This document shows, one piece after another, positions 46,821 to 59,312 of a stretch of DNA of 64,000 nucleotides. The DNA lies in the NCBI RefSeq assembly GCF_004114425.1, contig NZ_RDQF01000015.1, positions 103,517 through 167,516 on the forward strand, written 5' to 3'. The notes under the pieces were generated by a model. The model was not told where the DNA came from, made no database searches, and saw only the letters and a program-made list of their open reading frames with translations. Position 1 is the first letter of the stretch. The number at the start of each line of letters is the position of its first letter. The DNA comes from Bradyrhizobium vignae. GTDB lineage: Bacteria; Pseudomonadota; Alphaproteobacteria; Rhizobiales; Xanthobacteraceae. The translations under genes were made by a program, and so were the position numbers.

Positions 46821-48359
46821 TTACGCGAGCGGCACCGCGACGAAGCGGGTGGCATCCGCGCTTCTGACCTGCAACAGAACGCTGCGCTTGCCCGACGCTT
46901 TGGCCTGCGCCAGCTCCGAACGCATCTCGCCGACATTGCTGACCGCCTTGCCGCCGACATTGAGGATGACGTCACCGGTCTGGATGCCGCGCTGCGCCGC
47001 CGGCCCTTGCGGGTCAACCTCGGTGACGACGAGGCCCTTCTGGCCGGCGCCCTGCACCTCGCCGGCTGGAGCCAGACCAAGCCCGAGGCGCGGCGTACCG
47101 GCGCTCGGCTGCATCTTGCCGTCATCGGCCTTGTTCGCGGCCTGCTGTTCGTTCGGCAGCTCGCCGAGCGTCAGGGTCACCGTTTTGCTGTCGCCCTTGC
47201 GGAAGATATCGAGCTTCACGGACGTGCCCGGCGCCAAGGTGGCGATGGTGCGGGCGAGATCGCGGGAGTCCTTGATCGTGGTGCCATTGACGGCGGTGAT
47301 GACGTCGCCCGCTTCGATGCCGGCCTTGGCCGCCGGGCTGCCGTCCTGCGGATTGTCGACGATGGCGCCGCGCGCCTGCTTCAGGCCGAGGCTGTCGGCG
47401 ATCTCGGCCGTCACCGGCTGCACCTGAACGCCGAGCCAGCCGCGCGTCACCGCGCCCTTCTCCTTCAACTGCGCGACGACGAGCTTGGCGGTCGAAGCCG
47501 GAATGTCAAAGCCGATACCGACCGAGCCGCCCGAGGGCGAGAAGATCGCAGTGTTCACGCCGATGACGTTGCCGTTCATGTCGAAAGCCGGCCCGCCGGA
47601 ATTGCCCTTGTTGATGGGCGCATCGATCTGGATGAAGTCGTCATAGGGACCGTTGCCGATATCCCGGCCGCTGGCCGAGACGATGCCGGCGGTCACAGTG
47701 CCGCCAAGACCGAAGGGGTTGCCGACCGCGACCACCCAGTCGCCGATGCGCGGCTTCTGGTCGGAGAACTTGACGAACGGAAAGTCCTTCTTGCCGTCGA
47801 CCTTGATCAGGGCAAGGTCGGTCTTCGGATCGGTGCCGACCACTTTTGCGGTGTAGATGGTGCCGTCATCGGTCGTCACCTGGACGGACTCGGCATGGTC
47901 GACGACGTGGTTGTTGGTCACGGCATAGCCGTCAGCGGAGATGAAGAAGCCGGAGCCTTCGCCGGTGATGACCTGGTGGCGGTGCGGCACGCCGTTCGTG
48001 CCACCCGGGAAGCGGAAGCCGAACTCCCGCGAGAACTGGTCGAACGGAGAAGCCTCGTCCTGGTCCATCCGGTTCTGCTGCAGCATCGCGCTCTTGTCGT
48101 TGTCCCGGTCGATCTTGACCCGCACCGAGATCACCGCGGGTTTGACCTTGCTGACCAGATCGCCGAAGCCCGGCGGTGTTGCGACGGCTTCCGCAGCTTG
48201 AGCCGGCGCAATGAAGGAGTTCATCCCGAACGGCGAAGTGCCTGGGGCAACTGACAGGGCGGCCACGCCGAGCGCGGCCACGGTGCCGAGCAGCACGAGC
48301 CGGCGCGGCCGCAAGATCTTGCGAGACGTGGTAATGTTGGAATTGATGCGATCGTTCAT
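46821..48359 (-). CDS. degP: Do/DegP-family periplasmic serine protease
   Basis: 512 aa. A signal/anchor at residues 18-38 leads to a trypsin-like domain with the catalytic triad H151 (VTNNHVVDHAE), D181 (KTDLALIKV) and S254 (NKGNSGGPAF). Two PDZ domains follow (about 285-380 and 400-505). It degrades or refolds misfolded envelope proteins in the periplasm. The length and two PDZ domains fit DegP/MucD rather than DegS. It is a single gene bounded by a good terminator at 46770. No EcfG-type promoter was found upstream, although the divergent neighbour encodes a universal stress protein. Confidence 0.93.
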   Translation of the reverse strand: MNDRINSNITTSRKILRPRRLVLLGTVAALGVAALSVAPGTSPFGMNSFIAPAQAAEAVATPPGFGDLVSKVKPAVISVRVKIDRDNDKSAMLQQNRMDQDEASPFDQFSREFGFRFPGGTNGVPHRHQVITGEGSGFFISADGYAVTNNHVVDHAESVQVTTDDGTIYTAKVVGTDPKTDLALIKVDGKKDFPFVKFSDQKPRIGDWVVAVGNPFGLGGTVTAGIVSASGRDIGNGPYDDFIQIDAPINKGNSGGPAFDMNGNVIGVNTAIFSPSGGSVGIGFDIPASTAKLVVAQLKEKGAVTRGWLGVQVQPVTAEIADSLGLKQARGAIVDNPQDGSPAAKAGIEAGDVITAVNGTTIKDSRDLARTIATLAPGTSVKLDIFRKGDSKTVTLTLGELPNEQQAANKADDGKMQPSAGTPRLGLGLAPAGEVQGAGQKGLVVTEVDPQGPAAQRGIQTGDVILNVGGKAVSNVGEMRSELAQAKASGKRSVLLQVRSADATRFVAVPLA

Positions 48360-48559
48360 GTCGAAATGTCCATGTTGAGCTGGTGTCGCCTTGCCCTCAA
48401 CATGGTCGTTGCTACCTTACGGCGTCCCGTCCACCCGATTAAATCTCGGCAAAGAATGGGGGAGCAGGCGCAGCAAGCAGCCGTTTGATGCAGCTCAACA
48501 CGGGTCCTTCGCGCAGTGAAAAACTGCAACCACCGGATGATGTCCACTGGAGGCGCGCC

Positions 48560-49396
48560 ATGTACAAAGACATTCTCGTCCACATTCCCACCGAACGTCC
48601 CATGCGTTCGGCGATCGACGGCTCGATCTCGCTCGCGGCGAAACTCAACGCGCATCTCGACGCGGTCGCGGTCGGCTATGTCGCAACCAGTGCAGCTTAC
48701 GTGATGGAAGGCGGCGCCACGGTGGCGGCCGTGTTCGAACTGGAACGCGAGCGCGCCGTGGAGCGGGCCGAGGCCGCGCTCGCGGTGTTCAAGAGCGAGG
48801 CGGCGAACGCCGGCATCTCCTACGCCAGCCACGCACTCGGCTCGATCCCGGCGGATGCAGCCGGCTCGCTCGGCGAGATGGCGCGACTGCACGACCTCAG
48901 CGTCGTGCTTCAGCCTGATCCGACGCAAGGCTCGTTCGACAACGACATGCCACGCGAGATCCTGTTCCAGGCGGGCGGCCCGGTCCTGTTCCTACCCTAC
49001 ACCTTCCGTGGAGCCTTCAAGGCAAACCGGATCGGCATCTGCTGGGATGGCAGCCGCCTCGCTGCCCGCGCTGTGCGCGACGCAGCACCGTTCCTGGCGC
49101 GCGCCGCAGAGATCGTGATCATCACCATCAACGAGACCGAGGCCGCCTCCAACGAAGCGTCAGCGAACAGTCTGACAAAACATCTCCGCCGGCGCGGACT
49201 GTCGACCCGCACGGTCGCCCTCTCGGCAACGCGCGCCGACATTCAACCGACCATCCTGTCACTGGCGGCGGACGAGAGTCTCGATCTCCTGGTGATGGGC
49301 GGGTACGGCCACTCGCGGTTGCAGGAGCGCGTTCTCGGCGGCGTCACCCGCGCCATGCTGGATGCCATGACGGTCCCGACGCTGATGTCGCATTGA
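48560..49396 (+). CDS. Universal stress protein, tandem UspA domains
   Basis: 278 aa made of two Usp domains. The first is YKDILVHIPTERPMRSAIDG to about residue 140. The second is FKANRIGICWDGSRLAARAV to the end, with the nucleotide-binding-type motif VMGGYGHSRLQERVLGGVTR. The first half lacks an evident GxxGxxGS loop. Cytoplasmic; the role in stress survival is inferred from the family. The ATG at 48560 is preferred for its ACTGGAGGCGCGCC ribosome-binding site. It is divergent from the DegP-like gene. Confidence 0.9.
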   Translation: MYKDILVHIPTERPMRSAIDGSISLAAKLNAHLDAVAVGYVATSAAYVMEGGATVAAVFELERERAVERAEAALAVFKSEAANAGISYASHALGSIPADAAGSLGEMARLHDLSVVLQPDPTQGSFDNDMPREILFQAGGPVLFLPYTFRGAFKANRIGICWDGSRLAARAVRDAAPFLARAAEIVIITINETEAASNEASANSLTKHLRRRGLSTRTVALSATRADIQPTILSLAADESLDLLVMGGYGHSRLQERVLGGVTRAMLDAMTVPTLMSH

Positions 49397-49415
49397 GCCG
49401 TGCCGGATGGCGCCA

Positions 49416-49628
49416 TCACGCTGCGACGGGAGTTTCCCATGTCGTGGGCGCGGCGGCGTCCTTGTCGCGTTGCACATTGCAGGCGTCGAAATGCGCCTTC
49501 AGCTCGATTTCGGCGAGATGTTCGAAATGTTCGGCCCGGCCGAGCAGTTCCCAATTCTGGAGCGGCCGATAGGCCGCCTGCTGGCGACAGAGGGACGCCA
49601 GCGCCCGGTAGCGACGTACGTTCTCCAT
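49416..49628 (-). CDS. Small helical protein, 70 aa (paralogue of 60533-60730)
   Basis: MENVRRYRALASLCRQQAAY then RPLQNWELLGRAEHFEHLAE and IELKAHFDACN. It shares with the protein at 60533 the pattern ENVRRYRxxASLxRQxAAxRPxQxWxLLxxAxxxExxAxxELxAxF, so the two are paralogues. It is all-helical, with no membrane segment. Function unknown; this is a small family I associate with Bradyrhizobium. GAGGGAGGGTCTC precedes the start as ribosome-binding site. Confidence 0.75.
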   Translation of the reverse strand: MENVRRYRALASLCRQQAAYRPLQNWELLGRAEHFEHLAEIELKAHFDACNVQRDKDAAAPTTWETPVAA

Positions 49629-49671
49629 GAGACCCTCCCTCGCTTGCTAAGGGTTATTGCCCTGATTTGCG

Positions 49672-50440
49672 TCAGGTCGATGGCGGTTGTGCAAAAGATT
49701 TGCTGCGCCCCCGCACTTGAACTTGGTCGTCAGACCCAAGTTCCAAATAGCGCCGGCGGACGCCTGGAACCTCGAGCTTGATCTTGTCGAACGGGAACGA
49801 CTGCAGAACGCGATGCCGACGCTGAGGCCTACGTTGGAGAGATAGTCGTCGACCTCCAGCTCCCTGGCCGATCGTCTCGACCAGGCGTTCAGCCAGCACC
49901 AGAACGTCCTCACGGCGCGCGTCCTCGGGCATCAAGACCATGAACTCGTCGCCGCCGATGCGGGCGACGAAGGCGCCTTCGGCTTCCGTGGCAAGTCGGT
50001 CAGCCGCCGCTCGCATCAGCAGGTCGCCGACGGGGTGACCGAACACGTCGTTGACCTCCTTGAAGCGGTCGAGATCGAGGCTCTGGTCGCCGCCTCCCCC
50101 GCCCGCTTCAACCGCTCGGCGAGCGCCGCATTGGAGGCGCTGCGGTTCGGCAGGTCAGCCAGCACGTCATGATGCGCGAGATGGCTGATGCGCTGCCGGG
50201 TGGTGACGCGCTCCGTGACGTCCTCGATCACGCCAACCAAGTATTGCGGATTCCCGTCGCCATCCGCGATCAGCATTTTGCGTGAATTGACGACGCGGTC
50301 GCGGCCTTCGCCGACTTCGAGCAGATGCTCCTCGAGGAACATCGGCATGCCGCTCGCGATAACCCGGCGGTCCTGCTCGGTGACCATGCGGGCCACGTCC
50401 GCCGGAAAGATTTCCTCAGAGCAGAGCGGCGCTGAGGCCG
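49672..50440 (-). pseudogene. Decayed PAS-GGDEF-EAL cyclic-di-GMP protein
   Basis: From 50440 downward: part of a PAS domain (ARMVTEQDRRVIASGMPMFL, YLVGVIEDVTER), then ISHLAHHDVLADLPNRSA, the start of a GGDEF domain. A frameshift follows in the G-run near 50090-50105, then DLDRFKEVNDVFGH and VARIGGDEFMVLMPED. A second shift near 49880 precedes ELEVDDYLSNVGLSVGIAF. The sequence then jumps to SFPFDKIKLE, which belongs to an EAL domain. There is no start codon, at least two frameshifts and a large deletion, so no active diguanylate cyclase or phosphodiesterase is made. It lies directly behind cbbE. Confidence 0.8.
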
Positions 50441-50455
50441 CGTGTCATCCGTAAT

Positions 50456-51193
50456 CTACCGGATACGCGCAGACTCCCTGGCACGTGCCGGTTGCGCGGA
50501 AATGTCGTGCAATCCTGCAACCCGCGCCGTCTCGGCCGCGAGGCGGATGGCCGCAATGTTGGCGGCGTATTCAGTGCCATCCCTGCCACGAAACACCGCG
50601 GATCCCGCCACCAGCGTGTCGGCGCCCGCTCCGGCAACGGCAGCGGCATTGTCGCGCGTGATGCCGCCATCGACCTCGAGCCGGATCGGCCGGTCGCCGA
50701 TCATTGTTCGAATTCGTCTGATCTTCTCGATCTGGGACTCGAGGAAGGACTGACCGCCGAAGCCAGGATTGACCGTCATGACCAGCACGAGATCGATACG
50801 GTCGAGTACGTATTGGATCGCGCTTTCCGGCGTCGCGGGGCACAGGCTGACGCCCGCTTTCTTGCCGAGTGCGCGGATCGCCTGGAGCGAGCGGTCGAGA
50901 TGCGGCCCCGCTTCGGCATGGACCGTGATGACGTCAGCGCCTGCCTTCGCGAACGCCTCGAGGTAGGGATCAACCGGCGCGATCATGAGATGCACGTCGA
51001 AAACCTTCTTCGTCAGCGGCCGTATCGCTTTGATCACATCGGCGCCGAAACTGATGTTCGGGACGAAATGGCCGTCCATCACATCACAATGGATCCAATC
51101 GGCGCCGGCGGCATCGATGGCCGCGATCTCCTCACCGAGACGCGCGAAGTCGGCGGCCAGGATCGAGGGGGCAACAAGGATCTCGCTGCTCAT
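50456..51193 (-). CDS. cbbE: Ribulose-phosphate 3-epimerase
   Basis: 245-aa TIM-barrel epimerase interconverting ribulose 5-phosphate and xylulose 5-phosphate in the Calvin and pentose-phosphate pathways. Motifs: [37 protein letters not shown] (metal ligands), [13 protein letters not shown] and LEVDGGI. Its ATG overlaps the cbbX stop by four bases, making it the last gene of the cbb operon. A short C-terminal extension ([14 protein letters not shown]) is not usual and runs close to the pseudogene. Confidence 0.95.
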   Translation of the reverse strand: MSSEILVAPSILAADFARLGEEIAAIDAAGADWIHCDVMDGHFVPNISFGADVIKAIRPLTKKVFDVHLMIAPVDPYLEAFAKAGADVITVHAEAGPHLDRSLQAIRALGKKAGVSLCPATPESAIQYVLDRIDLVLVMTVNPGFGGQSFLESQIEKIRRIRTMIGDRPIRLEVDGGITRDNAAAVAGAGADTLVAGSAVFRGRDGTEYAANIAAIRLAAETARVAGLHDISAQPARARESARIR

Positions 51194-52125
51194 GCCCTCA
51201 CGCTCCTTTCCGCAACCGGACCACCGCTGAAGACGCGGCTTGCGAGGACATCCGCCGGGTCGATGGTTTCGAGGTCGGCGACATCGAGCATGCGGTCGAG
51301 ATCGGACACCAGGCGATCGGCCTGCCGCAGGCGGATGCGATCGACCGCGTTGCGGACCGAGCGCGCGTTGGAGAAGAACGGTTGGGTCCGGCGCAGCGCG
51401 ATGTATTTCTCGAACGCCTCGCGTGCCGCTGCCGAGAAGCGATAACCCCGCTCCTTCAGCATCAGCTCGGCGATGACGAGCAGCTCGGCTTCCGAATAAT
51501 CCGGAAATTCGATGTGGTGGGCGATCCGCGAGCGGAAGCCGGGATTCGAGGCGAAGAAGCTCGTCATCCGCTCGCCATAGCCGGCGAGGATCACGACGAG
51601 GTCCTCGCGCTGGTTCTCCATCACCTGGAGCAGGATCTCGATCGATTCCTGGCCATAGTCGCGCTCGTTGTCGGGACGATGCAGGTAATAGGCCTCATCG
51701 ATGAACAGCACGCCGCCCATCGCCTTTTTCAAGATCTCCTTGGTCTTCGGCGCGGTGTGACCGATATACTGACCGACGAGGTCGTCGCGCGTCACCGAGA
51801 TCACCTGCCCGCGGCGCACGAAGCCGAGGCCGTGCAGGATCTTGGCCATGCGCAGCGCGACGGTCGTCTTGCCTGTGCCGGGATTGCCCGTGAACGACAT
51901 GTGCAGCGTCGGCGGTGCGGCGGCAAGGCCCGCGCGCTGCCGGATGCGCTCGATCAGCAGCAACGAGGCGATCTGGCGCACGCGGTTCCTCACCGGCTTG
52001 AGCCCGATCAGCTCCTGATCGAGCTGTTGCAGCGTATCGGTGATCCCGGCCGCTTCAGCCTCCTTGCGGAGATCGAATTGGGTCTCGCTGTGTTCGGTCG
52101 TGGTTGCGTGGGGCACATCGAGCAT
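51190..52125 (-). CDS. cbbX: RuBisCO activase CbbX (AAA+ ATPase)
   Basis: 311 aa. AAA+ motor of red-type (form IC/ID) RuBisCO that pulls on the large-subunit C-terminus to remove inhibitory sugar phosphates. Walker A GNPGTGKT at 80-87, Walker [14 protein letters not shown] near 140-150, and an arginine-finger region [18 protein letters not shown]. The start ATG 52125 ([20 protein letters not shown]) fits family length; an open frame continues upstream into the cbbS gap but is not coding-like. It lies between cbbS and cbbE. Confidence 0.95.
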   Translation of the reverse strand: MLDVPHATTTEHSETQFDLRKEAEAAGITDTLQQLDQELIGLKPVRNRVRQIASLLLIERIRQRAGLAAAPPTLHMSFTGNPGTGKTTVALRMAKILHGLGFVRRGQVISVTRDDLVGQYIGHTAPKTKEILKKAMGGVLFIDEAYYLHRPDNERDYGQESIEILLQVMENQREDLVVILAGYGERMTSFFASNPGFRSRIAHHIEFPDYSEAELLVIAELMLKERGYRFSAAAREAFEKYIALRRTQPFFSNARSVRNAVDRIRLRQADRLVSDLDRMLDVADLETIDPADVLASRVFSGGPVAERSVRA

Positions 52126-52223
52126 CGGCACCTCGAATAAAAGGGCTTCGCCGCAGGGGAGCGACGAAGCAGTGGTCCGCCAAGGATGCGGAGCAGGGAG
52201 AGCTCCGCGCGGAAGCGAAAGAC

Positions 52224-52637
52224 TCAAGCTGACGCGTGCGCGGCCGGCCGGCGCACCGTGGTGTAGCGAATTGCGCGGCCCCCCACCTCCTGCCGCACGA
52301 GCTCGAACTCCGCCTCTTGCTTCGGCCGGTTGACGAGGAAGGAGATCCGCACCGATTCCCAGCCGTGGCTGGAATCGAAGCCGCTGATGCGGATGTAGCG
52401 GTCGCCGTAGACCCTGCGGCACTCGGCGAGCTCCATCATCACGCCGGCGGCATCCTGGAGATCGAACATCGGCAGGCCCCACATCTCCCAATAGGTATTG
52501 CGGGGATGCGGATCATCGGTGAACTCGATATTCACCGCCCAGCCATTGGCGAGACAGTATTGCACCTGCTTGGAGATCTGGTCATCGGTCAGATCGGGCA
52601 GATACGAGAAGCAGCCCTGGGTGATCTTCATCTCCAT
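52224..52637 (-). CDS. cbbS: RuBisCO small subunit, form IC
   Basis: 137 aa. MKITQGCFSYLPDLTDDQIS, the start typical of red-type small subunits, then WAVNIEFTDDPHPRNTYWEM, GLPMFDLQDAAGVMMELAEC and the extended C-terminal hairpin characteristic of form IC (EFELVRQEVGGRAIRYTTVR). Begins five bases after the cbbL stop, so the two subunits are co-translated in equal amounts. A 98-base gap separates it from cbbX. Confidence 0.97.
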   Translation of the reverse strand: MEMKITQGCFSYLPDLTDDQISKQVQYCLANGWAVNIEFTDDPHPRNTYWEMWGLPMFDLQDAAGVMMELAECRRVYGDRYIRISGFDSSHGWESVRISFLVNRPKQEAEFELVRQEVGGRAIRYTTVRRPAAHASA

Positions 52638-52642
52638 TCTCC

Positions 52643-55220
<2,578 letters not shown>

Positions 55221-55233
55221 AGGGTCGCCCTCC

Positions 55234-57252
55234 TTATTGGCTCTTGCGGGCGATCGCCCGGCGGGCGGCTTTCGCAATGCTCTGCGGCGTGATTCCAAAT
55301 TCGCGATATAGCACGGGCGCGGGCGCTGAGGCGCCGAAGCCGCGCATGCCGACGAATTCGCCGTCCATCCCGATCCAGCGCGACCAGTCGCTCTGCACGG
55401 CCGCCTCGATGCCGACGCGCGGCGCAGTGCCGAGCACGGAGGCGCGGTAATCTTCCGGCTGCTCCTCGAACAGTGCGAAGCAAGGTGCAGAGACCACAGC
55501 GGCGCGAATGTGCTCGGTCGCGAGCAGACGCGCGGCTTCCATTGCAATCGACACTTCGGAGCCGGTTGCGATGAGCGTCACATCGCGGCCGCCGTCCGGG
55601 GAGACAACGAGGTAAGCACCGCGCGCGACGCGGTTTTTGCCGCGCGCATCGCTGCGGAAGGTCGGCAGGGCCTGCCGCGACAGGCACAACACGGATGGAC
55701 GGTGCTCCGCCATAAGCGCGCAATCCCAGGCCTCCAGCGTCTCCACGGCATCAGCCGGCCGGAACACGAGCAGGTTCGGAATGACGCGCAGCGCCGCGAG
55801 ATGCTCGACCGGCTGATGCGTCGGCCCGTCCTCCCCGAGACCGATGGAGTCGTGCGTCATCACATGGATCACGCGCAGCCGCATCAAGGCCGCAAGGCGG
55901 ATCGCGGGCCGGCTGTAATCGGAGAACGCGAGGAACGTGCCGCCGTAGGGGATGAAGCCGCCATGCAGCGCGAGGCCGTTCATCGCGGCGGCCATGCCGT
56001 GCTCGCGGATGCCGTAATGGATGTAGTCGCCGGCGAACGCACCGCTCTTGACCGGAGCCTGCGCCTTGGCATGCGTCAGGTTCGAATGCGTCAGGTCCGC
56101 GGAGCCGCCGACCAGGCCGGGAATCGTCCCGGCGATGGCATCGAGCACCTGTTGCGAGGCCTGCCGCGTCGCGAGCTTTGGCCGCTCGCTGGCGAAGCGT
56201 TCGCGCAATTTCGCCGCGGCAAGCGTGTAGGCGGCGGGCAGAGTCACGGCCTTGCCCTCGACGAACAGATCGCGCTGCTCTGGCGTCGCACCTTCGTAGC
56301 GATCGAGCCAGGCGAGGCGATCGACCTGCCCACGCTGCCCGATCATCCGCCACGCCTTGAGCACCGGGATCGGCACCACGAAGGGCTGATAGTCCCAACC
56401 AAGCGTCCGCCGCGCCGCTGCCGTCTGCTCGGTGCCGAGCGGCGCGCCGTGCGCCTTCTCGGTGCCCTGTCTACCAGGCGCGCCATAGCCGATGATGGTG
56501 CGGCAGGCGATCAGCGAGGGTTTTGCGGTTTCGCGCTCTTCAGCAATCGCCTGCGCAACGGCTTCGGGATCGTGCCCGTCGACCCGGCGCGCCGACCAGC
56601 CAGAGGCGGCGAAGCGCGCGAGCTGGTCGTCCGACGTTGCGAGCGAGGTCGGGCCGTCAATGGAGATGCCATTATCATCGAACAGCACGATCAGCCGGCC
56701 GAGCCCGAGATGGCCGGCAAGCGAGATCGCCTCCTGGCTGATGCCTTCCATCAGGCAGCCATCGCCCGCGATGACATAGGTGTAGTGATCGACAAGCCCG
56801 TCACCATGCCGCGCATTGGCCATGCGCTCGGCGAGCGCCATGCCGACCGCGGTCGCGATCCCCTGCCCCAATGGGCCCGTCGTGGTCTCGACGCCCGGCG
56901 TATGACCATATTCGGGGTGCCCGGGCGTCTTCGAGCCCCATTGCCTGAAGGCCTTGATGTCGTCGAGGCTGACATCGCCGCCGGTCAGGTGCAGCAGCGC
57001 ATAGAGCAGCATCGAGCCGTGGCCCGCCGACAGCACGAAGCGGTCGCGGTCCGGCCAGTTGGGATGCGCCGAGTCGAATTTCAGGAAGCGCGAGAACAGC
57101 ACGGTTGCGACATCGGCCATGCCCATGGGCAGGCCGGGATGGCCCGACTGCGATGTCTCGATCGCATCGACCGCGAGGAAGCGGACAGCGTTGGCGAGAT
57201 CGTTGTGCTTGACGGCCGTGAGGTCGGCTTCAGCATGGACGGAGATGTTCAT
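55234..57252 (-). CDS. cbbT: Transketolase
   Basis: 672 aa. TPP enzyme moving two-carbon units in the regeneration phase of the Calvin cycle. Motifs: [37 protein letters not shown], the TPP/Mg site [16 protein letters not shown] with [14 protein letters not shown], the PYR-domain [18 protein letters not shown] and [20 protein letters not shown]. The length is usual. It is 16 bases behind cbbP and 13 bases ahead of cbbA. Confidence 0.97.
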   Translation of the reverse strand: MNISVHAEADLTAVKHNDLANAVRFLAVDAIETSQSGHPGLPMGMADVATVLFSRFLKFDSAHPNWPDRDRFVLSAGHGSMLLYALLHLTGGDVSLDDIKAFRQWGSKTPGHPEYGHTPGVETTTGPLGQGIATAVGMALAERMANARHGDGLVDHYTYVIAGDGCLMEGISQEAISLAGHLGLGRLIVLFDDNGISIDGPTSLATSDDQLARFAASGWSARRVDGHDPEAVAQAIAEERETAKPSLIACRTIIGYGAPGRQGTEKAHGAPLGTEQTAAARRTLGWDYQPFVVPIPVLKAWRMIGQRGQVDRLAWLDRYEGATPEQRDLFVEGKAVTLPAAYTLAAAKLRERFASERPKLATRQASQQVLDAIAGTIPGLVGGSADLTHSNLTHAKAQAPVKSGAFAGDYIHYGIREHGMAAAMNGLALHGGFIPYGGTFLAFSDYSRPAIRLAALMRLRVIHVMTHDSIGLGEDGPTHQPVEHLAALRVIPNLLVFRPADAVETLEAWDCALMAEHRPSVLCLSRQALPTFRSDARGKNRVARGAYLVVSPDGGRDVTLIATGSEVSIAMEAARLLATEHIRAAVVSAPCFALFEEQPEDYRASVLGTAPRVGIEAAVQSDWSRWIGMDGEFVGMRGFGASAPAPVLYREFGITPQSIAKAARRAIARKSQ

Positions 57253-57268
57253 CGGATCTTCTCCCTGT

Positions 57269-58144
57269 TCACTTCAAGCCGCGCTTGCGCTCGATCAGCT
57301 GCATGATCAGCGGCGTCAGAATCAGTTGCATCGCGAGATCGAGCTTGGCGCCGGGGCAGACGATCGAATTGGCGCGAGACATCCAGCTCTGCGGCAGCAT
57401 CGAGAGCAGATAAGGGAAGTCGATGCCGCGCGGATTCTTGAAGCGGATAACGACCATCGATTCGTCCGGCGTCGGAATCCAGCGCGCGATGAACGGATTG
57501 GAGGTATCCACCGTCGGCACGCGCTGGAAATTGATGTCGGTCTCGGTGAATTGCGGGCAGATGTAGTGGATGTAGTCGGGCATCCGCCGCAGGATCGTGT
57601 CAGTGACGGCCTCGGTCGAATAGCCGCGCGCGCTGCGGTCGCGGTGCAGCTTCTGGATCCATTCGAGATTGATGACGGGCACGACGCCGATCTTGAGGTC
57701 GGCATAGCGCGCGACATTCACCTTATCCGTGACCACGGCGCCGTGCAGTCCCTCGTAGAACAGCAGGTCGGAGTTCTCCGGCAGCTGCTTCCAGTCGGTG
57801 AAGGTGCCGGGCGCGGCGCCATGCAGCACCGATTCCTCGGCGTCGTGAACGTAATGCCGCGTCACCGCCGTGCCGGTCTCGCCGTAGTCGCGGAAGGCGC
57901 GCTCCAGCTCCTCGAACAGGTTGGTCTCGGGGCTGAAATGGCTGAAGTGCTTGTTGCCGCGCTCGGCCTCCTTCGCCATCTGCGCGCGCATCTCGGCGCG
58001 GTCGTAGCGATGAAAGGCGTCGCCCTCGATGTAGACGGCGTTGACCTTCTCGCGGAAAAATATCTGCTCGAACGTCTTCTTGACCGAGGTGGTGCCGGCG
58101 CCGGACGAGCCGGTGATGGAGATGATCGGATGCTTCCTTGACAT
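57269..58144 (-). CDS. cbbP: Phosphoribulokinase
   Basis: 291 aa. ATP-dependent phosphorylation of ribulose 5-phosphate to ribulose 1,5-bisphosphate, the committed step feeding RuBisCO. P-loop [10 protein letters not shown] at 12-21, [28 protein letters not shown] and [20 protein letters not shown] (catalytic region). Class I bacterial type by length. An in-frame extension upstream of ATG 58144 overlaps cbbF and is rejected. It is 10 bases behind cbbF. Confidence 0.97.
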   Translation of the reverse strand: MSRKHPIISITGSSGAGTTSVKKTFEQIFFREKVNAVYIEGDAFHRYDRAEMRAQMAKEAERGNKHFSHFSPETNLFEELERAFRDYGETGTAVTRHYVHDAEESVLHGAAPGTFTDWKQLPENSDLLFYEGLHGAVVTDKVNVARYADLKIGVVPVINLEWIQKLHRDRSARGYSTEAVTDTILRRMPDYIHYICPQFTETDINFQRVPTVDTSNPFIARWIPTPDESMVVIRFKNPRGIDFPYLLSMLPQSWMSRANSIVCPGAKLDLAMQLILTPLIMQLIERKRGLK

Positions 58145-58154
58145 GCTCGTCCTC

Positions 58155-59192
58155 CTACAGCCGGAAGAATCCACGCCGCGCAAACAGCGGCGCTGAAACG
58201 CTGGCGACCAGCAGCGGATCGCAATGCAGCTCCTCGGCGCGCCGCACCTCGTTGCTGGAGCCCATGATCAACGGCACGCGCTGGTGCAGGCTCTGCGCGG
58301 ACAGATCGAGGATGCGCTCGCGCCCGGTCGAGGCCGAGCCGCCGGCGTGCTCGATGATCATCGCCATCGGATGCGCCTCATAGGTGAGGCGCAGGCGGCC
58401 GTCGCCGTAGCCGGGGCGCGCGTCCGAGGGATAAAGGAACACGCCGCCGCGGGTGAGGATGCGATAGGCTTCCGCGACCAGCGAGCCGATCCAGCGCATG
58501 TTGAAATCGTGGTTGGCCGGCCCCTCGACGCCGGCGAGGCATTCATCGATGAAGGCGCGCACCGGCGGGTCCCAATGTCGGCGGTTCGACGCATTGATCG
58601 CGAACTCCTCGCAGGCCTCGGAAATCTGCACGCCGCTGCGCGCGAGGCGGAAGCAACCGGCCTTGCGGTCGAGCGTGAAGATGTCGACGCCGACGCCGAG
58701 CGTCAGCACCAGCGAGGTCTGCGGGCCGTAGGTGACGAAGCCCGCGGCGAGCTGTGCCGAGCCGCGCTGATGGAAGGCCAGCGAGAGATCATCAGGCGCC
58801 GGCAGGATCGAGAAGATCGTGCCGACGGTCATGTTGATGTCGATGTTGGAGGAGCCGTCGAGCGGATCGATCGCGATGCAGATGCGGCCCTCGCGGTCGA
58901 CGATCTGGGCCTCGCGCATTTCTTCGGACGCCAGCGCCGCGATCGGCAGCCGACCGAGGCAGCGGCGCAGGATCGCGTCGGCCTGGACGTCGAGATCCCG
59001 TTGGACATCGCCGTCGCTGTTGCGGCCCCTGGTCAGACCGGAGCCGGCGGCGAGATCGCCGGAGGCGACGAGGTCGGCAATCTCGATCGCGGCCGCTGCG
59101 ATGGCATCGACGGCGCCCGCCACCGCGAGCGCGTGAGGTGCGGTCTCGGAATACCGTTGAAGGTGGTCGTCCAGCCTGAGTTGCCCGGTCAT
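58155..59192 (-). CDS. cbbF: Fructose-1,6-bisphosphatase class I
   Basis: 345 aa. Mg-dependent hydrolysis of fructose 1,6-bisphosphate (and often sedoheptulose 1,7-bisphosphate). Metal-binding signature [20 protein letters not shown]; others are [30 protein letters not shown] and [20 protein letters not shown]. First gene of the minus-strand cbb operon, 120 bases from the divergent regulator cbbR, so its upstream region holds the operon promoter. Confidence 0.97.
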   Translation of the reverse strand: MTGQLRLDDHLQRYSETAPHALAVAGAVDAIAAAAIEIADLVASGDLAAGSGLTRGRNSDGDVQRDLDVQADAILRRCLGRLPIAALASEEMREAQIVDREGRICIAIDPLDGSSNIDINMTVGTIFSILPAPDDLSLAFHQRGSAQLAAGFVTYGPQTSLVLTLGVGVDIFTLDRKAGCFRLARSGVQISEACEEFAINASNRRHWDPPVRAFIDECLAGVEGPANHDFNMRWIGSLVAEAYRILTRGGVFLYPSDARPGYGDGRLRLTYEAHPMAMIIEHAGGSASTGRERILDLSAQSLHQRVPLIMGSSNEVRRAEELHCDPLLVASVSAPLFARRGFFRL

Positions 59193-59290
59193 CTGCGTCC
59201 ATCCCTGTGCCGGCGCCGCATCCAGTTTCCCTCCCCTCTGGAGGTTGGCGCGGTCGGTCCCGGCATCAGGAGATTGACAGGGGCGGCCTA

Positions 59291-59312
59291 ATAAGGAAAA
59301 TTTCTAATCATA
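59291..59312. promoter_or_regulatory. AT-rich palindromic site in the cbbR-cbbF intergenic region
   Basis: TAAGGAAAATTTCTAATC, with core GAAA-A-TTTC (59296-59304), immediately before the cbbR start. The only AT-rich palindrome in the 120-base divergent gap, so a candidate CbbR site. I could not place a clean T-N11-A LysR motif, so confidence is modest. Confidence 0.4.

Noticed and set aside
59193..59312. Classical T-N11-A sites for CbbR
   Set aside because: Several were tried and none formed a symmetric pair; only the GAAANTTTC palindrome near the cbbR start stands out, reported with low confidence.
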